From the NCBI GenBank assembly GCA_009777725.1, contig WRLG01000021.1, forward strand, positions 1-59,262: a DNA stretch of 59,262 nt. Direction: 5' to 3'. Below the pieces are notes generated by a model, which was not told where the DNA came from, made no database searches, and was given only the letters and a program-made list of their open reading frames with translations. A program made the position numbers and the translations under genes. Positions 8,192 through 16,593 of this stretch are shown piece by piece (position 1 is the first letter of the stretch; every line of letters begins with the position of its first letter). The DNA comes from Oscillospiraceae bacterium (GTDB taxonomy: Bacteria > Bacillota > Clostridia > Oscillospirales > Ruminococcaceae).

Positions 8192-8232
8192 ATTTTTTCA
8201 GCTTTTACTAATGTATAAAATAAAAACCACGC

Positions 8233-8322
8233 GGAGAAATACCCAAGCGGTGAAGGGGCTCCCCTGCTAAGGGAGTAGGTCTGTAAAAGGGCGCGAGGGT
8301 TCAATTCCCTCTTTCTCCGCCA
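8233..8322 (+). tRNA. tRNA-Ser (anticodon GCT)
   Basis: The acceptor stem GGAGAAA pairs with TTTCTCC, with encoded CCA. The anticodon stem CTCCC/GGGAG encloses CTGCTAA, giving anticodon GCU. It has a long variable arm. Co-transcribed with the upstream tRNA-Ser, 41 bases apart. Confidence 0.96.
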
Positions 8323-8360
8323 TGTAAAGCACACTTTTTTTGTTGTGCGAAACATTAGAA

Positions 8361-8406
8361 AAACCCGCAGAATCGCGTTGTTACGGCGGATTCTGCGGGT
8401 TTTTTT
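8361..8406 (+). terminator. Terminator of the tRNA-Ser pair
   Basis: A 14-bp stem (AAACCCGCAGAATC with its complement at 8389-8402) ends in a run of seven T. Confidence 0.9.
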
Positions 8407-8473
8407 GCTGCATTACCCATGCACACCAAACACACAAATTCCAAAACAGCAGTAATAGAACAAGCATTAACAC

Positions 8474-8502
8474 TTGACATTTCAACCATAAAATGTTATA
8501 GT
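8474..8502 (+). promoter_or_regulatory. nrdR promoter
   Basis: TTGACA (8474-8479), 17 bp, TATAGT (8497-8502), 35 bases before the nrdR start. Confidence 0.8.
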
Positions 8503-8537
8503 ATAGTTATAAAAAAATCCCTTAGGAGGAAATGATT

Positions 8538-8990
8538 ATGAGATGTCCTTTTTGCGGCTTTGAAGATACTAAGGTGACGGATTCGCGCCCTGCGGAGGGG
8601 AAAAAGCGGCGCAGGCGGGAATGTTCCAGCTGCGGAAAACGCTTTACGACCTATGAATCGGTTGAAGCCCCGGTGTTTTTTGTGCTGAAAAAGGACAATA
8701 CAATTGAGGTTTTTAATAAAAGCAAGCTTGTTATGGGGCTTTCAAACGCGGTAAAAAAACGCCCTGTCGGGCTTGATGTTCTGCATAAAATTGCCGACAG
8801 TATAGAAAATCATTACGTGAATCAAATGCAGACCCAAATCACAACCGCCGAAATCGGCGATATGGTTCTTGCCGCTTTAAAGGAAATCGACCAGGTTGCG
8901 TATGTGCGGTTCGCATCCATCTATAAAGATTTCGGCGATGTCGATGGGTTTGTTAATATTATTTCCGAGCTGAAAAGCGGCACGGCTTGA
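8538..8990 (+). CDS. nrdR: Transcriptional repressor NrdR
   Basis: This 150-residue protein has the standard NrdR plan. A Zn ribbon (Cys3, Cys6 and a CSSC pair near residues 29-32) precedes an ATP-cone domain (VKKRPV near residue 73). NrdR binds NrdR boxes upstream of ribonucleotide reductase genes and represses them when dATP/ATP occupies the cone. I use the second ATG (8538) because AGGAGG is eight bases upstream; the ATG at 8532 is too close. It is a single-gene unit between tRNA genes and groES. No nrd genes are in the window. Confidence 0.96.
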   Translation: MRCPFCGFEDTKVTDSRPAEGKKRRRRECSSCGKRFTTYESVEAPVFFVLKKDNTIEVFNKSKLVMGLSNAVKKRPVGLDVLHKIADSIENHYVNQMQTQITTAEIGDMVLAALKEIDQVAYVRFASIYKDFGDVDGFVNIISELKSGTA

Positions 8991-9117
8991 TATACGCAAT
9001 AGCCCCTCGGGAACTATTTTGCAAAGATATTTGCTAATAATTATCGGAGATTTTTACAATATTTCTCAATAAATTTTGTGCAATCATACAAAGTTTTAGG
9101 TTTTATTAAAAATAGAC

Positions 9118-9145
9118 TTGATTTTTCTTATAAAACTGGTAAAAT
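9118..9145 (+). promoter_or_regulatory. groESL promoter
   Basis: TTGATT (9118-9123), 16 bp, TAAAAT (9140-9145), directly upstream of the CIRCE operator. Confidence 0.7.
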
Positions 9146-9149
9146 AGTA

Positions 9150-9176
9150 TTAGCACTCTTAACAAACGAGTGCTAA
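9150..9176 (+). promoter_or_regulatory. CIRCE operator (HrcA site)
   Basis: A perfect TTAGCACTC-N9-GAGTGCTAA inverted repeat overlapping the expected start of groES transcription. HrcA, not encoded here, represses groESL through this site until heat shock. Confidence 0.97.
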
Positions 9177-9188
9177 TACATTGTTTAA

Positions 9189-9506
<318 letters not shown>

Positions 9507-9510
9507 TTAA

Positions 9511-11169
<1,659 letters not shown>

Positions 11170-11181
11170 GTTAGGGATTAG

Positions 11182-11228
11182 TAGTGAGTAATGAGCAGTG
11201 AGTGGTAATCACTGCTCACTACTCACTA
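11182..11228 (+). repeat. Inverted repeat after groEL
   Basis: Two 20-base arms (TAGTGAGTAATGAGCAGTGA and its near complement, one mismatch) flank a 7-base loop. It may terminate groESL. A similar TTAGTG/AATCAC-rich pair surrounds the hairpin at 40149-40196, suggesting a small repeat family. Confidence 0.65.
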
Positions 11229-11252
11229 ACCACTAAAAAGGGGGTTTTTGCC

Positions 11253-12071
11253 ATGACTGAACTACGAGTAAAGCCTAAAATTGACGTTGCGTTTAAGAAG
11301 ATTTTTTCCGAGAATTTGGATTTATTGAAGTCTTTGGTTTCTGCGGCGTTGGGATTTGAAGCAAAAGATGTAACACTTTGTCCGAATGAGATACTGCCTA
11401 ATGAAGTAGAACATAAGTTTTGCAGGCTTGATTTGCGGATTAAAGTTGACGAACAGGAAATCGACATTGAAATACAATGCTATAAACGTGATGATTTTCA
11501 AGCACGTGCCGAATATTATTCAAGTTTGATGTTCACACGCTTGCACAAAGGCGAAAATTACGCTAAAATCCCGAAAACCGTCTTAATCAATATCGTTGAT
11601 TATCCTGTGTTTGAGTGCCAAAATTATCACTCCGTTTTTATGAACATGGAGATATGTCGCCATGAGTTATTAAGTGATAAAAAAGTAATCCACTTTTTTG
11701 AATTAGGTAAAATCCCATCACTTGAGAACTCTAAAAGTAACATCGAATTATGGCTTAATCTGATTAGTGCTGACTCCGAAGAAAAAATTGCGGCGTTGGA
11801 AAGCGTGTCAGTTAGTGAAATTAAAAAAGCTGTAGATGAAGTTAGGCGGCTTAATCGTGACCCAAACTTTATCCGCACTACCGAAGCGCGTGAAAATGCA
11901 CTACGAGAAGAACTGTCTGCATTGTCCGCTGCTCATGACGCGGGGCATAAAGAGGGCAGACAAGAAGAAAAATTTGATATTGCCGGTAATATGCTTAATG
12001 AAAATATGCCTTTTGACATTATTGAAAAACTTACAGGTCTTTCGGTTAAAGAAATTGAAAGTTTGATTTAG
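11253..12071 (+). CDS. Rpn-family recombination-promoting nuclease, copy 1
   Basis: A 272-residue protein of the Rpn/PDDEXK_2 (transposase_31-like) family. It opens with KPKIDVAFKKIFSEN, and the PD-(D/E)XK core is seen as CRLDLRIKVDEQEIDIEIQ near residues 65-82. The C-terminal half is helical and ends in a small helix-turn-like segment (IIEKLTGLSVKEIESLI). Rpn proteins are DNA endonucleases, and some enteric members are phage-defence toxins held by short C-terminal proteins. ATG 11253 follows AAAAAGGGGG. It is paralogous to the gene at 12930 and of equal length. No convincing internal start is seen in this copy. Confidence 0.85.
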   Translation: MTELRVKPKIDVAFKKIFSENLDLLKSLVSAALGFEAKDVTLCPNEILPNEVEHKFCRLDLRIKVDEQEIDIEIQCYKRDDFQARAEYYSSLMFTRLHKGENYAKIPKTVLINIVDYPVFECQNYHSVFMNMEICRHELLSDKKVIHFFELGKIPSLENSKSNIELWLNLISADSEEKIAALESVSVSEIKKAVDEVRRLNRDPNFIRTTEARENALREELSALSAAHDAGHKEGRQEEKFDIAGNMLNENMPFDIIEKLTGLSVKEIESLI

Positions 12072-12126
12072 CATTGAGTGTTGAAATATTTGCACCTCAT
12101 TAGTGCCTGAAAGGAATTAAATTTCA

Positions 12127-12897
12127 ATGGAGGAAAAGCAGATAATATACAAACCCCTAATATTTATCGCAATTACATTTTCAATTACATGGATATGTGC
12201 GGTTTTTTTAGCCTATCAGCCTTGGTTCGGTTATGAAACTGCTTTAGGGGAAGCGGTGCTTCGTTTAGCGGATTTTCTGGAGAGTGCCTCGCCCTTGTTA
12301 GCCTCGATGTTCTTAATGCGGGAATCTTTATTTAAGCAAAAGAATTTTTTCCGATTTATTTTAGGGGATAAGCCTCGCTTAGTACCGTATGCAGTTGTCA
12401 TTTTTCTCTTTATTATCCAGTTTCTGACTTTTTATCTGTTTGGGCAATCCGGCGGTGGCATTACCTTATCGATGTTTATTGCCGCTTGGGGTACTCAAAT
12501 TCTTTTTGGCGGCGGCATGGAGGAGGGCGGATGGCGCGCTTATCTACAGCCCGCTTTTGAGAAAAAGGTTAATATTCTCCTATCCGTCTTAATCGTCGCC
12601 GGTATTTGGGCTTTATGGCATCTCCCCTACTTCTTTCTCCCGAATAACTTCCTTACGGCAGGCAATTTTCTGGGTTACCTGCTCCCGGTTACAGCAACGG
12701 CTTTTACCCTGACTGCAATTTATAAGCTGACAAAAAGCGTATTGTTATGCACTCTGTTTCACGGCTTCCAAAATACGCTCGTTATGAACTTCTCCCCCAA
12801 TATGGGCAACCCCGGATTTATAGCCCTGTTTTTATTTCAAACTGTTCTGTCTGTTATACTATGCGTTAAGCCTTTGGGGGTTGAAAGTGAAACATAA
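12127..12897 (+). CDS. CPBP-family intramembrane protease
   Basis: This 256-residue protein has about eight membrane helices and the three CPBP (Abi/CAAX protease-like) motifs: EEGGWRAYL near residue 138, ALWHLPYFF, and a later His in LFHGFQNT. These carry the catalytic Glu and His residues. Bacterial family members are often linked to bacteriocin immunity or membrane protein processing; the substrate is unknown. It lies between two Rpn genes, suggesting a repeated Rpn-membrane protein pair. Confidence 0.88.
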   Translation: MEEKQIIYKPLIFIAITFSITWICAVFLAYQPWFGYETALGEAVLRLADFLESASPLLASMFLMRESLFKQKNFFRFILGDKPRLVPYAVVIFLFIIQFLTFYLFGQSGGGITLSMFIAAWGTQILFGGGMEEGGWRAYLQPAFEKKVNILLSVLIVAGIWALWHLPYFFLPNNFLTAGNFLGYLLPVTATAFTLTAIYKLTKSVLLCTLFHGFQNTLVMNFSPNMGNPGFIALFLFQTVLSVILCVKPLGVESET

Positions 12898-12929
12898 TAC
12901 ATATATGCTTAATAAAGGGGGCTGTATTT

Positions 12930-13748
12930 ATGACTGAACTTGAATACAAATTCACTTACGACCTGCTGTTTAAAATGATTTTCACCAAACATGTTAAACT
13001 CCTAAAAAGTCTTGTGGCGACATTGCTTAATCTTGCTCCCGACAGCATTGAGCAATTTGAAATCCGCAATGCCGAAATTCCTCCCGAAACACTCGGCGAT
13101 AAGTTTTGCCGACTTGATATAAATATGGTGGTGAACGGTCAGCGTGTTGACCTTGAAGTCCAAGTTGACAATGCGGGCGACTTCCCTGAGAGAAGCCTAT
13201 ACTACTGGGCAAGGGAATATTCCACATCTTTGCAAGCGGGCGATACCTATTCTGATTTGACTAAGACGATTGTCATAAGTATTGTAAATTTCACGATGTT
13301 TGGCGATTATGACGGCTTTCATTCGGAATTTCATGCACTTGAAGTAAACCGACATACGCAGTTGACAGACAAATTCTGCTTGCATTATTTTGAACTGCCG
13401 AAGTTGCCAGTCGAAAATTTGTCAAAAACTGACAGACTTAGACTATGGCTTGCATTATTCAAAGCGAAAACTGAAGAAGATTTAAACCAAATTGAAGCAT
13501 TGGAGGTCGAGGAAATGCAAGAAGCGATTAGTGCATATAAAACGGTAACTGTCACGCCGGAATTTAAGGAAATTGCAAGACTTCGTCAGCTGGCAAAAAT
13601 TAATGAAGCTTCGGCTTTGGCTTATGCAGAACGCAAACGAAATATTATAATCGCCCAAAACTTACTTGCCGATGGCGATTCAGTAGAGAGAGTTGTGCGT
13701 ATGACAGGCTTAACTCGGAAAGAGGTTGAGGAATTATGTCTAAAATGA
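12930..13748 (+). CDS. Rpn-family recombination-promoting nuclease, copy 2
   Basis: A 272-residue paralogue of the gene at 11253. It starts TYDLLFKMIFTKHVKLLKSL, and the nuclease core is CRLDINMVVNGQRVDLEVQ near residues 66-84. The C-terminus ends in a helix-turn-like RVVRMTGLTRKEVEEL. Sequence divergence from copy 1 is high apart from the core, so the duplication is old or the two were acquired separately. A consensus ribosome site GGAGG (13502-13506) lies eight bases before an in-frame ATG at codon 196. The 3' end overlaps the next gene by 13 bases. Confidence 0.85.
   Translation: MTELEYKFTYDLLFKMIFTKHVKLLKSLVATLLNLAPDSIEQFEIRNAEIPPETLGDKFCRLDINMVVNGQRVDLEVQVDNAGDFPERSLYYWAREYSTSLQAGDTYSDLTKTIVISIVNFTMFGDYDGFHSEFHALEVNRHTQLTDKFCLHYFELPKLPVENLSKTDRLRLWLALFKAKTEEDLNQIEALEVEEMQEAISAYKTVTVTPEFKEIARLRQLAKINEASALAYAERKRNIIIAQNLLADGDSVERVVRMTGLTRKEVEELCLK
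13515..13748 (+). CDS. Possible internal start product of Rpn copy 2 (RpnS-like)
   Basis: An in-frame ATG at 13515 preceded by GGAGG with 8-base spacing would give a 77-residue C-terminal protein starting MQEAISAYK. In E. coli the toxic RpnL nucleases are neutralised by RpnS, made from an internal start in the same gene. This site has the same placement and product size. The ribosome site is seen directly; expression and function are inference. Confidence 0.4.
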   Translation: MQEAISAYKTVTVTPEFKEIARLRQLAKINEASALAYAERKRNIIIAQNLLADGDSVERVVRMTGLTRKEVEELCLK

Positions 13749-14425
13749 AAGAAAAACCAATTTCATACCTTGGTATGGCAATCCTTGCGTTTTTGTTTCT
13801 GGGGCTGGAGGTTTTGGTTTTATTCGTTGAATCCCTAGCTTACGGCACTATGGATTTTGAGGTGATGATTGAAGCTCACGGGGCTTCGGTTATGCTTATA
13901 CATTGGGGGGCTACCTGCGTTGCGTGGGGGGCGGGCGTGTTCGGTTTGTATTCTTTGGCGAAAAGACAAGGCTATAATGTCTTTGAAAATAAATCGCGTG
14001 CTCCGCTTAAAAATTGGATTATTGTTTTGGCGTTGCTTATAGCCGCTGTTATCGGTCAGATTTTGTTTTGGGATATGAGGTTTAAGCCGTTAGCGGAATT
14101 TTTGTATACGAGAAATATGTATGGCAACCTAGCTGTAATTATGTTTATCGGGCAATATATCTACTATGTTTTTGAGGTTTCTTTGTTTGTATCCATCATT
14201 GTTTACGGGCAGAAATTCGGCGAATTGGTCCTTAAGAAAGACAATATCCCTTGGGGCGGAATCCTATGCGGATTATTATGGGGACTGGCTCATATATTTA
14301 CTAAGGATTTATCTACAGGGGTTTACCTTGCGGCATGTTCGGTGGCTTACGGCTTGGTATACTTGTTGCTTCAAAAGAATGTAAAGCCTACATATATTGT
14401 GCTTTTTTTGATGTTTGTGTTGTAA
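13736..14425 (+). CDS. Multipass membrane protein, CPBP-like without clear EExxxR
   Basis: The 229-residue product has six or more hydrophobic helices. The end (GGILCGLLWGLAHIFTK then a final helix) recalls the second and third helices of CPBP proteases, including a His in LAHIF. The EExxxR motif of the active neighbour (12127) is not visible, so it may be inactive or a different family. It starts inside the 3' end of the Rpn gene, so the two are translationally coupled. The arrangement mirrors the Rpn/CPBP pair upstream. Confidence 0.6.
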   Translation: MSKMKEKPISYLGMAILAFLFLGLEVLVLFVESLAYGTMDFEVMIEAHGASVMLIHWGATCVAWGAGVFGLYSLAKRQGYNVFENKSRAPLKNWIIVLALLIAAVIGQILFWDMRFKPLAEFLYTRNMYGNLAVIMFIGQYIYYVFEVSLFVSIIVYGQKFGELVLKKDNIPWGGILCGLLWGLAHIFTKDLSTGVYLAACSVAYGLVYLLLQKNVKPTYIVLFLMFVL

Positions 14426-14433
14426 CCGCACGT

Positions 14434-14712
14434 TTATAAATCCCCCGCTTGCTTTAACAAAAAAACGCTGTAACTAAAGGCTCTTCTAAACGCATATTCT
14501 GTTTCTCTGTTGTACACGCAGGTCATAAGGTCAAAGCACTCGTTGACGAATGAGAGTTGACTAGGTGTAAACTCGCCTTCACAATCGACATACATTCGGT
14601 CTATTTTTTCCTGCCAAAGCTTATATTCCCCCGTTTTGTGGTATTCGCACGTAGTCAAGCATACCAACTCGGCGATAAACTCATTGAGGGCTTCTATGAT
14701 TTTTTCTTGCAT
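14434..14712 (-). CDS. DUF6809-like 92-residue protein, copy 1
   Basis: A small acidic helical protein (MQEKIIEALNEFIAE start) with several Cys and aromatic residues and no signal or membrane segment. It differs from the copy at 15553-15831 at only four residues (positions 6, 7, 10 and 91). The family has no known function that I can state. SD AGGAGG is upstream. It is read from a consensus minus-strand promoter at 14835-14807, divergent from an XRE regulator gene, which suggests regulation by that protein. Confidence 0.75.
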   Translation of the reverse strand: MQEKIIEALNEFIAELVCLTTCEYHKTGEYKLWQEKIDRMYVDCEGEFTPSQLSFVNECFDLMTCVYNRETEYAFRRAFSYSVFLLKQAGDL

Positions 14713-14760
14713 GGTTTTTTCCTCCTTATTGTTATTGTAGGGCTTTTAGAAAAAAGTGTA

Positions 14761-14789
14761 TTGAATTTTGCTTGCTTATGGTATATAAT
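14761..14789 (+). promoter_or_regulatory. Plus-strand promoter of cassette 1
   Basis: TTGAAT (14761-14766), 17 bp, TATAAT (14784-14789). The block from about 14746 to 14796 recurs almost unchanged at 16424-16471 before the third regulator. It drives the XRE gene at 14880. Confidence 0.7.
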
Positions 14790-14806
14790 AGAAGTACAAT
14801 AATTAT

Positions 14807-14835
14807 ATTATATCAAACTATAGTACGATTGTCAA
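14807..14835 (-). promoter_or_regulatory. Minus-strand promoter of DUF6809 copy 1 with palindromic spacer
   Basis: TTGACA (14835-14830), 17-bp spacer, TATAAT (14812-14807). The spacer holds the palindrome ACTATAGT, and TAGTA/TACTA arms overlap the -35 box. These are candidate operator sites for the neighbouring regulator. Confidence 0.7.
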
Positions 14836-14879
14836 TACTAAATTTCGATTTTGGACGTAAAAAATTAGGGGTGAGTTTT

Positions 14880-15242
14880 GTGAATTTTAACGAAAGACTT
14901 CAAGAGGTAAAAGAAAAGTATTCCCTTACTAATGCTAAAATAGCCGCATACTCTGATGTTAGCGAGGGAGCGGTGAGGTTTTGGTTAAACGGAGAAAAAG
15001 TTCCTAATGCGGAATCGATTATTCAATTAAGCAAAAATCTTGATTTAAGCACCGATTATGTTTTGGGAATAATTGATAATCCAATCTCACTAAAAAAAAC
15101 GATTGAATCAGCAGAGCCTTTGAACGATGATGAAAAAAAATTAATTGATATTTACAGGAGCTTAGACGATGACGGCAAGGCTGTAGTCAAGGCTGAAGCC
15201 GTCAAGGAACGCCGCAGGGATAACCCTAATGTGAATCGTTAG
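14880..15242 (+). CDS. XRE-family regulator, cassette 1
   Basis: This 120-residue protein has an N-terminal HTH_3 domain (NFNERLQEVKEKYSLTNAKI, then SEGAVRFWLNGEKVP with the recognition helix) and a short helical extension. It ends in RRDNPNVNR, a tail identical at the last seven residues in all three regulators here. The GTG at 14880 follows AGGGGTGAG; upstream ATG codons fall in the promoter region. It should bind the palindromic region between it and the divergent DUF6809 gene. The longer C-terminal part than in the other two suggests a different regulator body joined to the shared tail. Confidence 0.8.
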   Translation: MNFNERLQEVKEKYSLTNAKIAAYSDVSEGAVRFWLNGEKVPNAESIIQLSKNLDLSTDYVLGIIDNPISLKKTIESAEPLNDDEKKLIDIYRSLDDDGKAVVKAEAVKERRRDNPNVNR

Positions 15243-15254
15243 AACACAGCAAAC
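15218..15254 (+). repeat. Shared regulator 3' end repeat, copy 1
   Basis: About 37 bases spanning codons DNPNVNR, the stop and AACACAGCAAAC. The same sequence recurs at 16155-16191, and its coding part recurs at 16796-16824. It may be a recombination junction that lets regulator bodies be exchanged. Confidence 0.75.
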
Positions 15255-15279
15255 GCATAAAAAAATATTTTCTTAACTA

Positions 15280-15466
15280 TTGACATATTTGTTTTTACAC
15301 TGTATAATATAAGTGTATCGCAAGCTGAAAAGCCTGTGAAAATTTTCGCCGCATACCGGAGCGGGGTATTTAAAAAAAGGCTCGACAAATTTTCGCCGCA
15401 CACCGGAGCGGGGTACAAAAAAAGGCTCGAAAATTATGCCCCTGCCGCCGGTCGGCGGGGGCTTTT
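15280..15466 (+). ncRNA. Candidate small RNA with 47-nt tandem repeat
   Basis: A consensus promoter (TTGACA 15280-15285, 17 bp, TATAAT 15303-15308) is followed by two tandem units of about 47 nt (15340-15386 and 15387-15433). Each has CCGC/GCGG arms around an exposed CCGGA, then a perfect 10-bp GC-rich hairpin with TTTT (15438-15466). No sizeable ORF or ribosome site lies between. The expected transcript is about 150 nt. The repeated GGA in a loop resembles protein-binding decoys such as CsrA targets, but this is speculation. I do not recognise a known RNA family. Confidence 0.6.
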
Positions 15467-15558
15467 ACACGGAGCATTGGCTTCCCCGATATAATCCGAT
15501 TAGAGAAACTTATGTTGGAAGAATCAGAATTGGTATGAAAATACTCAATGGTTTATAA
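15466..15558 (+). pseudogene. Possible 3' coding remnant
   Basis: One frame reads HWLPRYNPIRETYVGRIRI and then a stop at 15556-15558, with a protein-like composition but no start. It lies between the small RNA terminator and the end of DUF6809 copy 2. It may be the tail of a lost gene; support is weak. Confidence 0.25.
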
Positions 15559-15831
15559 AGCCCCCGCTTGTTTTAATAAAAAAACGCTGTAACTAAAGGC
15601 TCTTCTAAACGCGTATTCGGTTTCTCTGTTATATACACAGGTCATAAGGTCAAAGCACTCGTTGACGAATGAGAGTTGACTGGGTGTAAACTCGCCTTCG
15701 CAATCGACATACATTCGGTCTATTTTTTCCTGCCAAAGCTTATACTCCCCCGTTTTATGGTATTCGCATGTAGTCAAGCATACCAACTCGGCGATAAACT
15801 CATCGAGGGCTTGCATGATTTTTTCTTGCAT
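15553..15831 (-). CDS. DUF6809-like 92-residue protein, copy 2
   Basis: Four residues differ from copy 1; the 3' 85 percent of the gene is nearly identical in DNA too, showing recent duplication or gene conversion. Substitutions cluster at the N-terminus (positions 6, 7 and 10), with one near the C-terminus. AGGAGG precedes the ATG. The gene is read from a perfect TTGACA-17-TATAAT promoter whose spacer carries a 16-bp palindrome, divergent from the second XRE gene. Confidence 0.75.
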   Translation of the reverse strand: MQEKIMQALDEFIAELVCLTTCEYHKTGEYKLWQEKIDRMYVDCEGEFTPSQLSFVNECFDLMTCVYNRETEYAFRRAFSYSVFLLKQAGAL

Positions 15832-15865
15832 GGTTTTTTCCTCCTTATTGTTATTCTATATATTT

Positions 15866-15894
15866 ATTATAATTCGCAAATATGCGAATGTCAA
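15866..15894 (-). promoter_or_regulatory. Minus-strand promoter of DUF6809 copy 2 with operator in spacer
   Basis: TTGACA (15894-15889), 17 bp, TATAAT (15871-15866). The palindrome TTCGCA-N4-TGCGAA (15873-15888) fills the spacer, so a bound dimer would block RNA polymerase. A further TTGCGAA-like half-site lies at about 15909-15916. The XRE protein encoded at 15952 is the likely ligand. Confidence 0.8.
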
Positions 15895-15951
15895 CAGTTT
15901 TTAGCATAATTGCGAAAAATCAGCATGTTGCATAAAAAAGGTAGGGCGTTT

Positions 15952-16179
15952 ATGTTTAATTGTCAAACAACCACCCATTTAATTAATGATTTAGTTAAAC
16001 AAAAAAATATAACTGTAAATAAAATGCTTACAGACTGTCAATTAAACAAGGATACAATGAGGCATATTAAAAACGGTAAAATCCCATCGGCAGACAGAAT
16101 TTTAATTATAGCGGATTACCTTGATTGCTCAATAGATTATCTTTTAGGCAGGACGGATAATCCTAATGTGAATCGTTAG
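15952..16179 (+). CDS. XRE-family regulator, cassette 2
   Basis: This 75-residue protein is a bare HTH_3 domain (VNKMLTDCQLNKDTMRHIKNG, with the recognition helix around NKDTMRHI) followed by the usual SIDYLLGRTDNP ending and the NVNR tail. ATG 15952 follows AAGGTAGGG; an upstream ATG at 15924 has no ribosome site. It is placed divergently from DUF6809 copy 2 with the palindromic promoter between. It probably represses that gene and itself. Confidence 0.8.
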   Translation: MFNCQTTTHLINDLVKQKNITVNKMLTDCQLNKDTMRHIKNGKIPSADRILIIADYLDCSIDYLLGRTDNPNVNR

Positions 16180-16191
16180 AACACAGCAAAC
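16155..16191 (+). repeat. Shared regulator 3' end repeat, copy 2
   Basis: Same block as 15218-15254 with one base changed, including AACACAGCAAAC after the stop. After it the two loci diverge. Confidence 0.75.
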
Positions 16192-16193
16192 AC

Positions 16194-16265
16194 CTCGGTC
16201 GCCCGAAAGGACAGGCGAAAGAATAAATAGCGGAGTATTCGGGCGACCGGGGCGGTCGCCCCTAC
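16194..16265. repeat. GGTCGCCC palindromic repeat, partial
   Basis: Arms CTCGGTCGCCCGAA (16194-16207) and CGGGCGACCGGGGCGGTCGCCCCTAC-type sequence (16239-16265). The full form of this MITE-like repeat is at 33833-33914 and another copy begins at 58946. Confidence 0.75.
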
Positions 16266-16304
16266 AAGAAATTTCCACCTGTGCAATAGGTCAGAATTTT
16301 ACCC

Positions 16305-16404
16305 TGTAGGGGACGGGCTTGCCCGTCCCACACAGCTTGCCCGTCCTGCACACAAAAAAACACATCACGTTGCCATTGGCGGGACAGGCAAGCCTGTCCC
16401 CTAC
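16305..16404. repeat. Inverted GGGACGGGC / GACAGGC repeat
   Basis: Two copies of a 25-bp element (TGTAGGGGACGGGCTTGCCC and its inverted relative ending CCTGTCCCCTACA) flank about 50 bases. No gene is visible from 16180 to 16593. This element, together with the preceding repeat, occupies the position where a DUF6809 gene would lie in the third cassette. Confidence 0.7.
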
Positions 16405-16433
16405 ATGTCAATGCGCTGTTAGAAAAAAGTGTA

Positions 16434-16462
16434 TTGAATTTTGCTTGCTTATGGTGTATAAT
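16434..16462 (+). promoter_or_regulatory. Plus-strand promoter of cassette 3
   Basis: TTGAAT (16434-16439), 17 bp, TATAAT (16457-16462), inside a block nearly identical to 14746-14796. Confidence 0.7.
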
Positions 16463-16505
16463 AGAAGCTACACAATATAAGCTTAATATAACATTGCATA
16501 AATAT

Positions 16506-16534
16506 ATTATAATTCAGAAATATCCAAATGTCAA
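16506..16534 (-). promoter_or_regulatory. Orphan minus-strand promoter of cassette 3
   Basis: TTGACA (16534-16529), 17 bp, TATAAT (16511-16506). The boxes and flanks match the promoter at 15866-15894, but the spacer reads TTCAGA-N4-TCCAAA, an altered, imperfect dyad. No gene is found downstream, only repeats. Confidence 0.7.
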
Positions 16535-16593
16535 TAGTTTTATTGGAAATTTCCTAAAAATCGTTATTTATTATTAAAAAGGCGTGAAAATTT

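Noticed and set aside
8103-8322. Prophage attachment site at tRNA-Ser
   Set aside because: No second copy of the tRNA 3' end was seen near the phage-like genes apart from the other tRNA itself.
8080-8355. Minus-strand ORF of 91 codons covering the tRNA region
   Set aside because: It lies exactly over the two tRNA-Ser genes and terminator; the protein-like sequence is the complement of tRNA and is a well-known false call.
11836-12066. Alternate-frame 76-codon ORF inside Rpn copy 1 as a possible antitoxin
   Set aside because: It is out of frame, so it would not give the RpnS-type C-terminal product, and has no ribosome site.
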